64,000 bases of DNA from Zingiber officinale (GCF_018446385.1 NC_055990.1:25254726-25318725), one strand, 5' to 3'. Shown: positions 49,401 through 60,636, numbered from the stretch's first letter. The notes: generated by a model from the letters alone, not told the origin. Numbers and translations are program-made.

Positions 49401-49410
49401 TCTTTATATA
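49401..49410 (-). promoter_or_regulatory. Putative TATA box of the Dof gene
   Basis: The minus-strand word TATATAAAGA lies about 100 bases upstream of the preferred start codon. With transcription beginning about 30 bases downstream, it leaves a leader of roughly 70 bases and would include the upstream ATG at 49356. Confidence 0.55.
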
Positions 49411-51018
49411 GCGCTAGAGAGATATTTGATAGGGTACCTAAAAAAAGTATCCTAAAACATAATTAAAATGCAGAAAAGTACAAAAGCTTTTCCACAGATG
49501 AAAAATTAGTAAAAGTTACTTTTTGATGTTTGCTCTTTTTTAACCTTTTCAAATCAGTTAAATTTATTAGATACACTCCATAAATGCTCTACCTCCGACA
49601 AGCGACCAAATTACGCATTTAAAATTTAGAAATTTATAAAAAGCCTATTTAATTTTTTTTTTTTTTAATTACGAACATATTTTGCCTCTCTCAGCAATCA
49701 CATGCTACTTTAAAAAGTAACAATATTAATAGGTAGCTTGAATTTTAAAAAATAATATTATTGTAACTTTACATTTCAAAAATTAACATTATTAATTTTA
49801 TGATTTATACCGTATCAAATTTATGTTGATTTTTAAAATTCAATACTAATATGATACATAAACCTAAAGGATACTGGGCAGTGCAACAATAATACATCTA
49901 GATTATCATTCAGATATTCATAATTATAATATTATAATAGTTACTGTGAAAGGTAAAACAAAAATAAATACTTAGAATTTCGTAATTTTAATTGCCCCTT
50001 TTATCAATTGCCGATAATAAAAAAAGTCAGTTTATTTATTTATTTATTATTATTTTATAATTCAAATGTGTAAAGTTCGCCTAATTAATCCTTGAAATGG
50101 AAGATTCGAACTTTGTTCTCTTATCTGCTGTGCTAAGTGCTATAAATAAATAAATAAAAAAGAACCATTATTTTAATTATCATGAAAAGCATTTTTCTTA
50201 TTAAAAAATATGTCAAAAACCCACTCATCTTACTCGTTTCTATTTTTAAAAATACAAAATTACTATAATATAGTCAAATTTACTCTAACTAATTTTTTGG
50301 TCAAAACTTAAACACTCCTCAAATATCAATTAAAACTATTTTAGTTTGATAAAAAAAGATTTAAAATTATTTTAGCCAAAATTAGAATAATTTTGATAAA
50401 AACATAACAACTGACCAAAAATATTTAAATACTAAAGTTGCTAATTAAAGTTGCTTTAACATGGAATAATTTTAGCAAAAGGTGCTCTAATAATGTAAAT
50501 ATATGAGGGTATTTTAGCAATAAAAAAAAAAGAATAGATGCCCTTTCATTTTTTTTAACATAGAATATCTTTTGATGATAAAAAAAAATAAAACAGTATT
50601 TTTTTTATTTTTCCTAAATATAATTGATACTAAAATTTGATAATATTAATAATATATTACAATTTAAATATAGTAAATTGTGATTGCATTATAGTTCATC
50701 CTAAGGGAAGCATTTGTAGAGGCATACTTTTCATTATCATTTCTAAGAATAAATATTCATTTTTTAATAATACCTCAATTAGTGTTAAGGTAAATTATAA
50801 TAAAATAAACTATTTTTTTATAAAAAATAGCACAAATGACAAAACTTTTTTAAGACATAATTTATAATTTTATCAACATACTATTAATAAATAAGACACA
50901 CAAATGATATAATACAACTTAATAATGCTACCATAATATTTATATTATTTTTTAAATGTATCTCTAACTACTACTATAATTGCATTGCACATTAATACCC
51001 CCAACATTAGCACCCCAT
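49411..51018. other. AT-rich spacer without recognised features
   Basis: Long A- and T-runs and ATTT/AAAT words. Only chance open frames occur (for example 50637-50867). No gene, RNA or transposon ends were identified. Confidence 0.5.
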
Positions 51019-51032
51019 TATAATTTAGGATG

Positions 51033-51086
<54 letters not shown>

Positions 51087-51100
51087 CATCCTAAATTATA
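51019..51100. repeat. Perfect 82-bp palindrome centred on (TA)24
   Basis: Left arm TATAATTTAGGATGGTC (51019-51035), then 24 TA repeats (51036-51083), then the exact inverted arm GACCATCCTAAATTATA (51084-51100). Because (TA)n is self-complementary, the whole block is a perfect inverted repeat able to form a hairpin or cruciform. Confidence 0.97.
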
Positions 51101-51679
51101 CAATTATTTTTAGATGGGGTAAATTATTTTTTAAAATTTAAATAAAAGTAGTTAATTACAAGATTCTATAACAATATTTTATAAAATAATAATATTATTA
51201 TTATTTAAATAACACTCCTCTTATTTTTCATCCGAAAATGTCATTAGGATGATATTTTGGCTAGGAAAATAAAAGATTATTGGCTTAGCTTGAAATTAAC
51301 TATTCAAGAAGGCATCTTCCTACTATTCCTTTTCCTTGCATTTGGAAAAATATGATTGTTTTTTTATATATAATCCAGGTATATAGGTATATATCCAGAC
51401 TTCACCTTTATAATTCTTGAAGATGGGCGGCTCTTCCTAAGTTGCTCATCAGGTACATCCGGACACATAATAGTAATACGTCGACAATCGATCTCCTAAT
51501 CGCACCATCCTCATAAAGTCATCTACCACCGAATCAATCGAGTACTCTGTTTAGAAGGCAAACTCCTAAGTTTTTTCCGCACGTGAGTATTTCGACTGAT
51601 CGTTGTTAAGCATACTTTTTCTATCAAATTCGACGTCAAAGCTTGCTCCCGTAGAAGATAGAACTGTAACCTCTTGGTT
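51101..51679. other. Spacer before the LTR-like block
   Basis: AT-rich to about 51380, then more balanced sequence with no recognised coding. Possibly part of an older element adjoining the block at 51680, but nothing assignable. Confidence 0.4.
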
Positions 51680-51770
51680 GATACCATTTCGCCCTTTCTG
51701 TTATGATGTTTGGGGATTTTTTTTTCCTTTCTTGCCGATGGAATTTGGAAATATCTTACAATAAGGAGGG
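51680..51770 (+). repeat. 91-bp direct repeat, left copy (right copy 53765-53855)
   Basis: Both copies start GATACCATTTCGCCCTT and contain TTTGGGGATTTTTTTTT and TTGCCGATG(G/A)AATTTGGAAA, with about 10 % difference. They flank the 2-kb LTR-like block. Far too long to be an LTR target duplication. Confidence 0.9.
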
Positions 51771-52079
51771 CTTGAGTCTCATGTTGTTCGTGTAATATCT
51801 GTTAGGTCATGTTGACCAAGTTGACTAAATTTGAGTTGGCTCAAGTTTAAATCTTGATGTGTGAGTTTTGATATTTGACAATATATGTAGATTGCAGGTG
51901 CAATCGTCTGATTGGGGAGATTATTGTTGCAATTCCCCTTTGGTCAAGTTTTGATCAGTTTGATATGAAAGAGTCAAATATGTCAAGGCTAATCGGTTAC
52001 TTGACTGGGAAAGTCCTAACTGGAAGTTAGATAAAGGCAAGTCCAACAGGAATGTTGGCAGAAAGGAAAATTCAAGTGA

Positions 52080-52520
52080 GTCAGTGTTGACCGGATACTT
52101 AGTGGTGAAAGTCCCGATGAGTAAAGTCGAACATGTGAGAATCCTGGTGAGTGAATGTAGGTGAAAATCTTGGTAAGTGAAGCCAGGTGAAAACCCTAGT
52201 GAATGAAACTACGTGAAAGTCCTGGTAAGTGAAACCAGGCAAGTGAAAGTCTTGGTGAGTGAAACCGAGCTGTGGGAAAATCCTAGTGAATGAAGTCAGG
52301 TGAAAATCCTAGTGAGTGAAGCTAGGTGAAAGTTCTGGTGAGTGGAGCCGAGCAGTTGAAAGTCCTGATAAGTGAAGCCAGACAGTTGAAAATTCAAGTG
52401 AGTGAAGTTAGGTGAAAGTCTTGGTGAGTGAAGTCAGACAGATGAAAAGTCCTAGTGAGTGAAGATAGGCAGATGGAAAAACTTGATGAGTGAAGTCAGA
52501 CACGTGGAAATCCAGGTGGG
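52080..52520 (+). repeat. Tandem repeat of GTGAAAGTCCTGGTGAGTGAAG type
   Basis: About 13 degenerate units of 26-35 bp share (G/A)TGAAA(G/A)TCCTGGT, then GAGTGAAGCCAGG. Units are contiguous without unique spacers. It lies inside the LTR-like block. Confidence 0.88.
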
Positions 52521-52850
52521 TCAAGGTTGACCGGGCACCTAGTGTTGAGAAGTCTAAGTAAGTCAAAGTAGTGATCGGATACTTGACACAAGGAAATCCA
52601 GATGAGTCAAGGGTCACCAGACATCTGGTGGAAGGAATTCCAAGTGGGTCATGGAGGATCGGGCACTTGGCATGAGACGGTAAGTCTAAGTGGGTCGAGG
52701 TTGACTGGACACTTGGCACAAGAAGAAAAGTCTAAGTGGGTCAAAAGATTGACTGAACACTTGGTGAAGAAGTCCCAACAGGTAAAGGTTGACCGGATGC
52801 TAGGCATAAGGAGTTCCAACAGGTCACGGTGGACTGGATGTTGGATTTGG
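52521..52850 (+). repeat. Second tandem repeat, GTCAAGGTTGACCGG type
   Basis: About eight degenerate units of 36-45 bp share AAGTCCAAGTGGGTCA, then GGTTGACCGGACACTTGGCA. The GGTTGACCGGA core also resembles the minisatellite unit inside the TRIM at 3098-3408 (GGTCAGGGTGACCGGATG). Confidence 0.85.
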
Positions 52851-53764
52851 GAACCCTTGAGCTTGTGTTATGTAAGTCAAGGGTGGTCAATCGATTAGCC
52901 AATCGATCAGCCGATCGATTGGGAGAGTGCTGCGATAAATAGCAGCCCCATAGATTCGGTGATCGATTGGGAGCCTGAATCGCGAGCACAGAAGCCTCCC
53001 CAATCGATTAGTCGATCAATTGGGCACCGCCAATCGATCAGCCATTTGATTGGGGCTAGATTTCTCGCGCGAACGCGAGAAAGCTGAATCGATCGGTCAT
53101 TCGATTTAGGCTTTTCCAACGAGAGCACAGAGGTGCTCTAAATCGATTGACTGATCAATTAAAGCCTCCCCAATCGATTGGAATATAATCGTTGTGCAGG
53201 TAGCGAGCGATGGGTGACTGTGATTGCGTGGATGTGACGTAACAATCAATAGAGAGTAAGCATAATCAATTGGGAGCCCTAGAAGTGTCGAGTATAAAGC
53301 CATGGCGAACTTTCTTCTCCGTAGAGTTCTTCTGTTCGAGTCTTCTTCAAGCACGCGATCTTCTCCGACACTATCAGTTAGTTCTTGGAAGCTTTTGGGA
53401 ACAAGTGTTGTTGTACTTCCAAGGTTCAATAGGCGATCTACATCAACAAGATCAAGAAAGAAGAGGTTTTTACTTTATATTCTTGTATTTTTTTCTTGTG
53501 TGAATTGTATCTTGTTGTGTGAGTATTGTACGAGGTTTCTCCACTCCGGTAGTTACTGAAAATGAGTGTTTTTCATAGTGGAGAGTGTGTCGTGTGTGAA
53601 TCCTTAGATTAGTCACATTTTTTTATGTGGATACCAAGTAAATCTTTGTATTAGCGTCGTAAGTGTTGTTTCGAGTTATATCCGCTACATATCATCATCA
53701 CGAAGTAAGCTAAGGAAATGCAACGAGTTATTCACCACCCTTTAGTTGCAAATCGACCCTAATA

Positions 53765-53855
53765 GATACCATTTCGCCCTTACTATCATGTTGTTTGGGG
53801 ATTTTTTTTTCATTTCTTGCCGATGAAATTTGGAAACATCTTACAATCAGGAGGG
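53765..53855 (+). repeat. 91-bp direct repeat, right copy
   Basis: Right-hand partner of the copy at 51680-51770, abutting the end of the LTR-like block directly. Confidence 0.9.
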
Positions 53856-55101
53856 GAAAAAAATACAGAAAAGAAACATGCTATAAATTATAAAAGCATG
53901 CAAAAGGCCATGAAGCCGGCTCACTTTTTAATCATTAGTCTTACTTTAAACTTTGACAAACTAGGGTTCATCCACTCCATCCCACATCATCTAATTTAAT
54001 ACTTAAATATATTTATTTTGAAACTAATTATCAATTCATTATGTCTTTAAAAAAAAATCAAGTATTGACTTAGTCATCCAGTTAGACATAAACAAAGACA
54101 AATTAGTATTGGGGAGAAAGAGGAGTGACAATTTCTCGTCTTTGTAAGTCCATTTTGATCTTTTTATTGTCTTCGTCTAGATTTTCGATGGGGTTCTTTC
54201 TTACCAAAAAGGAGTGGCTAACCGATTCCACTTCTTTCTTGCTTGCCTTCCTTGGTGAGGTAAATAAAGGTGAAACAGACGCGATTTGTTCAACTCTCTC
54301 TTCCTCACCCTCCCAAAAGGGTAGATGATAAATAGTTCTTCCATGTCGCTCGCTACACATGCCATGCCATGCCATATATGCTTCCTTTGCCACCTCACAG
54401 AGAAGGTAGGTAAAGTGTGTAAATTAAAGAGCATCCAAATCCACATAGAAAACCAACAAAAGGAGAAGCATAAAAGATCTCACTTTACAAAGCAAGTGAT
54501 CATGCATCCTCATCTCAAGGGAGATGCATCTGAAGTAAAAGTACTATACCAATGATATATATAATTCTTTAATATTACTTTTGAAGGGATATGATATGAT
54601 TAATAAATAATAATTTTAATATTCTTGGACTTTGTTAAGGGAGACCACAAGACAAGGGAGAGCCTTCTTTGCCTTTAATTTAAAGAAAGAATTCATAAGA
54701 GATGGAGAGGTACATCTGGTGGAGTCCCCATTTAACTTGTATATTGCACTTGAGATTCCCTTGCAAATCATGTATATATAAAATAAATGTACTAGCATCT
54801 TGGGAAAGATAAGGATGTCTATTCAGTTCAAATTGATATTTTAGCAATCAAAACAAACTCAAAAAATATATAAAAATATTAGGGTAACAATTAATAAGAT
54901 GTTCCTTTTTTTATTTTAATCATCAAAAACCCTTCAAAATGATATTTTTTATTTATTATCAAACCATGACCCATTTTACTTTAGTCTGTTTTATTTTAAA
55001 AAAAATACTCCTATTTGGTAGCATTAGCTATGTTTTATAACTACTATTAATAATAATAAGATACTTTAATTCTATTAACACTAATAATACTATATTATAA
55101 T
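53856..55101. other. Spacer without recognised genes
   Basis: AT-rich. A 96-codon minus-strand open frame at 54103-54393 is not similar to anything I recognise. TATA-like and (ATA)n runs only. Confidence 0.45.
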
Positions 55102-55830
55102 CACTAAAAAACCTGATTTGTGATGAATTTTAGTGAAAAATTAATTTGTTGCAAATCGATAACAAAATTAGTGACGAAAAACTCTTTGGTCGTAAAACGG
55201 TAACAAAATTGGCAACAAAAATATTTTTATCATAAAATTTGTAACAAAACAATTTGTCACAAATTTCATCGCTAATGTACGATGAAAAATGAATTTGTCA
55301 CTAATTTGTGACGACTTGATATTGGTCACAAATTAGAACGACAAATTATGGAAATTTAACGACTACTTATTATTCGTCACTAAATTTGTAATGAAGTCAG
55401 ATTTTGTCACTAAATTTGTGACAAATTTATAATTCATCGCTAAATTTAAATTAAATTATGGATCGGAATATTAGATTCAACAACGAATTGAGGATTCGTC
55501 GCTAATTTAGTGATGAATACAATCAGTGACGAATCCTCAATTTGTCACTAGCAATGAATACTATTATTTGTCGCTGAATCAAAAGTGAATAGTGTTATTC
55601 GTCTAATCATGAATTCTTCGCTAAATTTGTGACGAAGTTAGATTTCTTCGCTAAATCTATGATGAATTTATAGTTCATCACTAAATTTAAATTAAATTGT
55701 GGATTGGAATATTAGATTCAGCAACCAATTGAGGATTCGTCGCTAATTTAACGACGAATCCAATTAGTGACGAATCCTCAATTCGTCCCTAATTCAACGA
55801 TGAATCATGAATTCATTGCTAAATTTAGGG
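55102..55830. mobile_element. CACTA-like element end with subterminal repeat array
   Basis: The block begins CACTAAAAAACCTG, close to the CACTA(C/A)(A)AGAAAA start of En/Spm elements. It then carries dozens of short words, in both orientations, of the type TTCGTCGCTAATTT / AAATTTAGTGACGAA. A longer unit is tandemly duplicated with a period of about 240 bp (55378-55551 and 55618-55791; both contain TTTAAATTAAATT and GGAATATTAGATTCA). No transposase was found, and the opposite CACTA terminus was not located. Confidence 0.6.
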
Positions 55831-55959
55831 ATCTAAATCCCTCCCTCCTAACCCTAATTTTTCAATTCACAATGGCACCCTAGATCCCTCCTATGCTCGC
55901 ACCGCACCGCACCGCACCACACCGCATACTCTCCTCCGTCAGTGCTCTCCTCCATCGAC
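55831..55959. other. Short flank with GC-rich CACCGC repeat
   Basis: The segment contains CGCACCGCACCGCACCGCACC-type pentamer repeats and CT-rich leader-like DNA. Together with 57331-57580 (after the hAT-like insert) it looks like a split gene leader. Confidence 0.4.
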
Positions 55960-57330
55960 CAGGGTCGGCTTAAGCCTATTTGAGACCCTAGGCGAGGAAA
56001 AATAGACATTTGACCTTGTTTAAAAAAAAAAAAAATTTCTTGCACCCTTTTCATTCAAACTTGGGACTAACAACGGAGATGAAGATAGAGAAAACAATCC
56101 TTACAAAAAAAAAAAAATTGATAAAATAAAAATAATAAAATGGGACAAGAATAAAAAAAATATATGCTTCCGTCCTCAACTCATCATCATCCGCAAACCA
56201 CAAAAAGTAAATAAATTTAAAATACATGTATAAAATAACAAAACTCAATACAATTTTTTAAAAATGAAGATCGCAACGAGATTAAACCAAGTTACCAACC
56301 ACTATCATTTGTCATGAACTAAATGAGTCTTTTTAGGCACATAACAAAAAAGAAAATAAATCATATTTTTCATCGCCTAAACCAGAATAATTGTAAATGA
56401 TAGAATAGAGATAAAGGAAAAATAAAAAAAATTATGATTGTAAATACATATAAATAAAAGTTAAACTTAATATCTATTAAAAAAGTGAAATGGTAGAAGT
56501 ATTTAACTGATTATTGTTCAAAAATAATAAAATTCTTCATTTCGATCATACATAATATGAATGAATCCATCATCATTTAAACTTAATCAAGCAAGGAGGA
56601 TAGTAACACCAACAAATTCAACGTAACAGTATTAGATGCGATTTCTTTTCCTCAATCTTAATGAGTGATAGAAGCACAATGAACCAGAGTTGGAAAAGAG
56701 AAACTAAAAAAAATTAGTATTTTATTTTACATGTATGAATAAAAAAATTTTAATATATATTTTTATCAATCAAAGAAGAAAACATTATCAAAAGAGAAAT
56801 ATAACGAGAAAGAGAAAAAGCTAGGATCGAGAGATAAGAAAGAATAACATATTAGATCTTATAAAATAATATATACAAAATTAAAAGTAAGTTTAAACTA
56901 TTAAAAAGAGAGTCTCCTATGTGGCAAAAGGCGAAATCGTTCGCCCCCAGCGCCTCCGTCGCACCCGACCCAAGGTCATTACGAGGGAGGTAAATCACAG
57001 CATCCTGAGCTAGCATGTGACAGGTGGGGTGAGTTACACAGGGACCGGGGATTTACGCCCCGACTACCTTGAGTTTCGACCCCGCAATCTTATGTGATAA
57101 ACATCCCATCATATATCAACTCGGATGACCTATGGAGAGTCCTCTATGACTCTATCAATTGGAGATGAGATATTTGCAAAATTGGAAGGTTTGACAGGAA
57201 AATGAGATAATACAAATTTTTAATCACGTGCAGTCATCATCCTATTCTTTTCCATTCTATTAAAGTAATATATTTAATATATTAAAAATAATCAGTATTT
57301 GAGGTCCTAGTCTTACTAAAGCCGGCCCTG
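55960..57330. mobile_element. Non-autonomous hAT-like element, 1.37 kb
   Basis: Left terminus CAGGGTCGGCTTAAGCC; right terminus read inward CAGGGCCGGCTTTAGTA. The flanking octamers are ccatcgac (55952-55959) and ccgccgat (57331-57338), matching at five positions and differing only by transitions, as expected for a decayed 8-bp duplication. The interior is AT-rich and has no transposase. A distinct GC-rich segment at about 56920-57130 sits inside it. Confidence 0.75.
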
Positions 57331-57586
57331 CCGCCGATGTTCTTGTCCGCCGATTTTCTCCCACTAGCAAAGCACGCCGAACAAGACCAGTAGTCTCCAA
57401 TTCATTCTCTCACCTCTCCTGTACCTCCCTCTCCTCCCCTGCACGGCCGGCTAGCCACGAGCACAGCAGGCCTCGCGGCCGGCCGCGAGCGCATAAATCA
57501 CATAGGAGAACGTACGTGAACACAGACTTCCCTAAATCATATTGATCTACAAATCAACTAACTAACTAACCACGATCACAATCCAT

Positions 57587-57899
57587 GAAACAGTCTACAG
57601 GAAGCACTGCCCGGCGGCTCTTTGCGACCAAGTGTGGCAGTTGGAGAGGATCGAAAAATCCACATTGTTCAAGAATTTATGAAGTTACTCACCGTCGACC
57701 CTCGCTCACTCCGCAAGGCCGTACGGCTCCCTGCTCTACCTCATTGCCGGTACCAAAAACTACGATGACTAATTCATGGAGGGTTCCATGGATCAGATAC
57801 TGGGAGTTGGGATGTCAGACAAGGTGTGGGAGGCAACAATTGCTCATGCCATTATGCCAAGACCTGCCGCAACTAAGCATCAAAGGGTGAGAATTACTA
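57587..57899 (+). pseudogene. Unidentified gene fragment with in-frame stops
   Basis: One frame reads protein-like throughout: ETVYRKHCPAALCDQVWQLE near the start, then YGSLLYLIAGTKNYDD and MEGSMDQILGVGMSDKVW further on. It contains TGA near 57680 and TAA near 57770. Base composition is GC-richer than the surroundings and the region upstream looks like a GC-rich leader (57420-57500). I do not recognise the family. A following clean stretch at about 57962-58072 (reading LEAYVHHLVKEAYHSWDGLE) may be a second exon. Decayed gene is the simplest reading. Confidence 0.4.
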
Positions 57900-58319
57900 A
57901 CCATTCTTCTTCTCCTCCTAAACACGACAGCTCTGAAGATCACTGAAGCTCGAATATCTATCTATCTATCTGGAGGCCTACGTGCATCATCTGGTGAAAG
58001 AGGCATACCACAGCTGGGACGGCTTGGAAGAAAGCCATGCACTATTTGACCACCGAATTCTGCTACAAAGTTAGTGTATCCATCCAATTTGTTCAACCGG
58101 AAGAAATTTAGTGTATCCAATTTGAAGATCACTGTAGCTCGGAAAAATATTTTTAATAATAAAATATATTAAGATGGAATAAAATAATATTTTAATAATA
58201 AATAAAAAAATAAGCTCCTGACTATTTCGATAATAATAAAAAGGAACTCCTTTAATTTTATCCAAAAAGCTGAGCTAAAATGAGCAAGTACAATGGGCAC
58301 AACAATTATGACTATTAAT
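57900..58319. other. Spacer after the gene fragment
   Basis: It holds the possible second exon at about 57962-58072, then AT-rich DNA up to the next transposon. Confidence 0.35.
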
Positions 58320-58898
58320 CAGGGGCGGATCTAGGATTTTAAGTTTGGGGATCGTATATTAAGTGACGAAAATATTTATTAAATGTATTATATAATAATG
58401 ACCTCTCCAAATTTTCAAAATGCATAATGTATATTTAGTTGAAATGTGAAAAATAAAGGAGAAAAAAACTTAGGGTGTGTTTGGTTTACGCATGTTCCAT
58501 TTTCATTTTCTGGAAAACGTGTGTTTTCTAGAAAATAGAAAATGATTTTTCATCATTCTTTATTTTTCTATAAAATACTATCTATTTTTTTAGAAAACAA
58601 ACATGGAAATGCAAACCAAAACTATTTTTTAAAAATGTACGTTTTTCAAAAAATAAAAATAAAAAATGTACAAACCAAACGGACCCTTAAATTCAATCCT
58701 ACAAAAATTCGAACTCAAGAGGTGTGTTAAAATAAAAATAAAACTTACCATTACACCAACTATACATATCTTTTAAATTAGGGTAATTTTTGAAAAAATT
58801 TATTAATAAAATTTGAAAAAAAAAATCTATAAAATTATGTTATTAAAAAACTTTTGGAGGACCATGACCCCTCATGTCCTAATATAGATCCGTTCCTG
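58320..58898. mobile_element. Non-autonomous hAT-like element, 579 bp, hosting a MITE
   Basis: Left terminus CAGGGGCGGATCTAGGATT; right terminus read inward CAGGAACGGATCTATATTAG. The flanking octamers are ctattaat (58312-58319) and ttactaat (58899-58906), six of eight matching with two C/T transitions. The interior has no coding. Confidence 0.82.
58473..58686. mobile_element. Tourist-like MITE nested in the hAT-like element
   Basis: Left terminus GGGTGTGTTTGGTTT and right terminus read inward GGGTCCGTTTGGTTT. The perfect 3-bp duplication tta lies at 58470-58472 and 58687-58689. At 214 bp with TTA duplication it fits the PIF/Harbinger-derived Tourist group. The arms continue as long fold-back of CATTTTC/GAAAATG words. 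Confidence 0.88.
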
Positions 58899-58906
58899 TT
58901 ACTAAT

Positions 58907-60226
58907 CAGCTTCAAATTCACGTCATCGCTGCATTTCTCACCTAAACTTGTTCAACAGATTGTTGGTGCTTTGGCGTTGAAGGAAGGGCCAAGTAGCTTA
59001 TGCATCATGCCATCGTCCAACCCAAAAGCTCCCAAGTGGTAAGAACTAAGAAGTATCCATCAGCCAGGAGCTTCAAGTCTGCCATTCTTTATATATCATG
59101 CAGTACCGAACTGCATAGCTCTGTCACTTCTATCAATCACTGTGTCTGTGGTGGTGAATTGAATGATAAAGTGTCACTTCAATGCCAATAAATATAAACA
59201 GCGTTGGCCGATTGTCAAAAATGGCCCTATTTCTGACGTGGAGGTGGGGAAAGAAAGATTACTGCATGCCAAACTCAATTTTTAATAAATAAATTTACTG
59301 TTGCTTCCATTTAATTAAAATTAAGCATTCCGGTGATTAATGCATGCGACAAAGGGCCTGGATTGCATTAATTAACGATCGAAGAATGGGAAAGAAATGG
59401 TGATTGATTGATTGATTTTGTTACCTTGTTCCGGTGATCTCCATTGAGAGTTGAGTAGAGGTCCGAATGGAGAAGGAGAAGTCGCTCCGGGTTGGGATGA
59501 TCGATCAGATTACGTGCGAGATTTCGGTAATGCGCATGGTGCGCCACTGCGCAGAAAGATCTACTTCCGCCAGAGTCCCCGAGTCTATCACGGATGACAA
59601 TAAAGATAATTAGAATAATATTCCTCTTCTTTTTCTAGTCACCAGCAATCACCAACAACTATTCGTTAGTTTCAGCTAAAGAATTGCAGTAGTAAGTCTT
59701 CTACTATCTCCTCACGTTTGTCCCTTAGCCAGCAGCAGCAAACTAAATCCGGCCTTCCTCCAGCCAACAGCAGGTCCGACATCTTCCTCCTGTCCTCAAT
59801 TCCAACACCATAAAAGCACCAGATTTCTACAACAACAACCACAACTTTATTACTGCCCTCCTCCAGCAATAATAAGTCTAGCATCTCCCCAACAGATTTC
59901 TTCCATTTCAACCACTGTCAGCACTCAACAACAGCAGCAACTGCTTCCATCTTCATTATCAACGGGCACCATCTAAATTGTGTTTGTCAACTTTGTTTTA
60001 AACAAAATGCTTGATATGTCTTATTCAAAACTATAGAGATCTCTCCTCCATCTCAAAATATTTCTTTTCCTATTCATGAATGATTCTCTCTTTATCCGTT
60101 AAACTTGATCGGGATAATTATTTACTTTGAAAATTCGAATTTCTTCCTTTGCTTTTTGTTCATGATTTACTTGGTACTTCATCCCAATCTCAGAAAGATG
60201 ATCCATCTTATGCTATATGGTTAATG
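58907..60226. other. Spacer left of the copia element
   Basis: No recognised gene. The minus-strand open frame at 59672-59911 has low-complexity Leu/Val/Glu content and is probably chance. A (TGATT)n run lies near 59400-59418. Confidence 0.45.
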
Positions 60227-60636
60227 TGTTGAAGATCAATATTAATCCGTTAACGGATAAGAATAAAAATATAGATTGGAGTATTTTTTCTCATTCAATG
60301 GATAAGATTTAATTGATAAAAATTAAAATGTATGGTTGAGAGTATTTCTCTCATCCAATGGATAAGGATAGAATTTCTTGATAGATAGAATTCAGTTTTC
60401 TGATCAATTATGTATCTTGTATGGTGAGTACTATAAATACTCCCCCTGCATACTTGTTCATCATCCAACGAAAAATAAAAGTATAGAGTCTTCAAGTTGA
60501 AAGTTGTTCTCCATCTTCCTTTTCCTTTCCTCTCTAAAATTGTGAGTGATTCTCAAAAGTGTTGTAGTGTCTTTGAAGTGTGAATATAATACAAGTAATT
60601 TATTTACTTGTTTATAGTCCAATTTTTTTATCGACA
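60227..60636 (+). repeat. 5' LTR of the copia element (410 bp)
   Basis: Starts TGTTGAAGATC and ends TTTTTTATCGACA. It contains a TATA-like CTATAAATACTCC near 60431. The sequence TTGATATTAGAGC at 60638-60650 directly after it is a mutated initiator-methionine tRNA primer site (family form TTGGTATCAGAGC). Borders are inferred from TG...CA ends and the primer site, because the 3' LTR lies outside the window. Confidence 0.75.

Larger units (their letters stand above)
51800..53764 (+). mobile_element. Long solo-LTR-like block (about 1.97 kb)
   Basis: The block starts TGTTAGGTC and ends near CGACCCTAATA, with the promoter-like and leader-like organisation of large copia LTRs: repeated CAATCGATTGG/AATCGATC words at 52890-53260, a CTTCTTCAAG-rich part, and TTATTCACCACCC just before the end. 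It resembles the solo LTR at 836-1899 (shared TATTCACC end block and repeated CGA(T/C)TGG words). No coding potential. No matching 5-bp target duplication was found (atatc against gatac), so the left or right border may be off by some bases. Confidence 0.6.

Noticed and set aside
48711-49455. Long plus-strand and alternative minus-strand frames around the Dof gene
   Set aside because: Shadows of a GC-rich exon; composition is Arg/Gly/Pro-rich low complexity while the Dof frame carries a complete zinc finger.
52080-52850. CRISPR-like repeat array
   Set aside because: Units are contiguous and degenerate without unique spacers, and the genome is eukaryotic nuclear DNA.
51795-53769. 5-bp target duplication for the 2-kb LTR-like block
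   Set aside because: Flanks read atatc and gatac, too different to call.
54103-54393. 96-aa minus-strand frame starting MAKEAYMAWHG
   Set aside because: No recognised domain, no clear promoter or splice context; kept out as likely chance.
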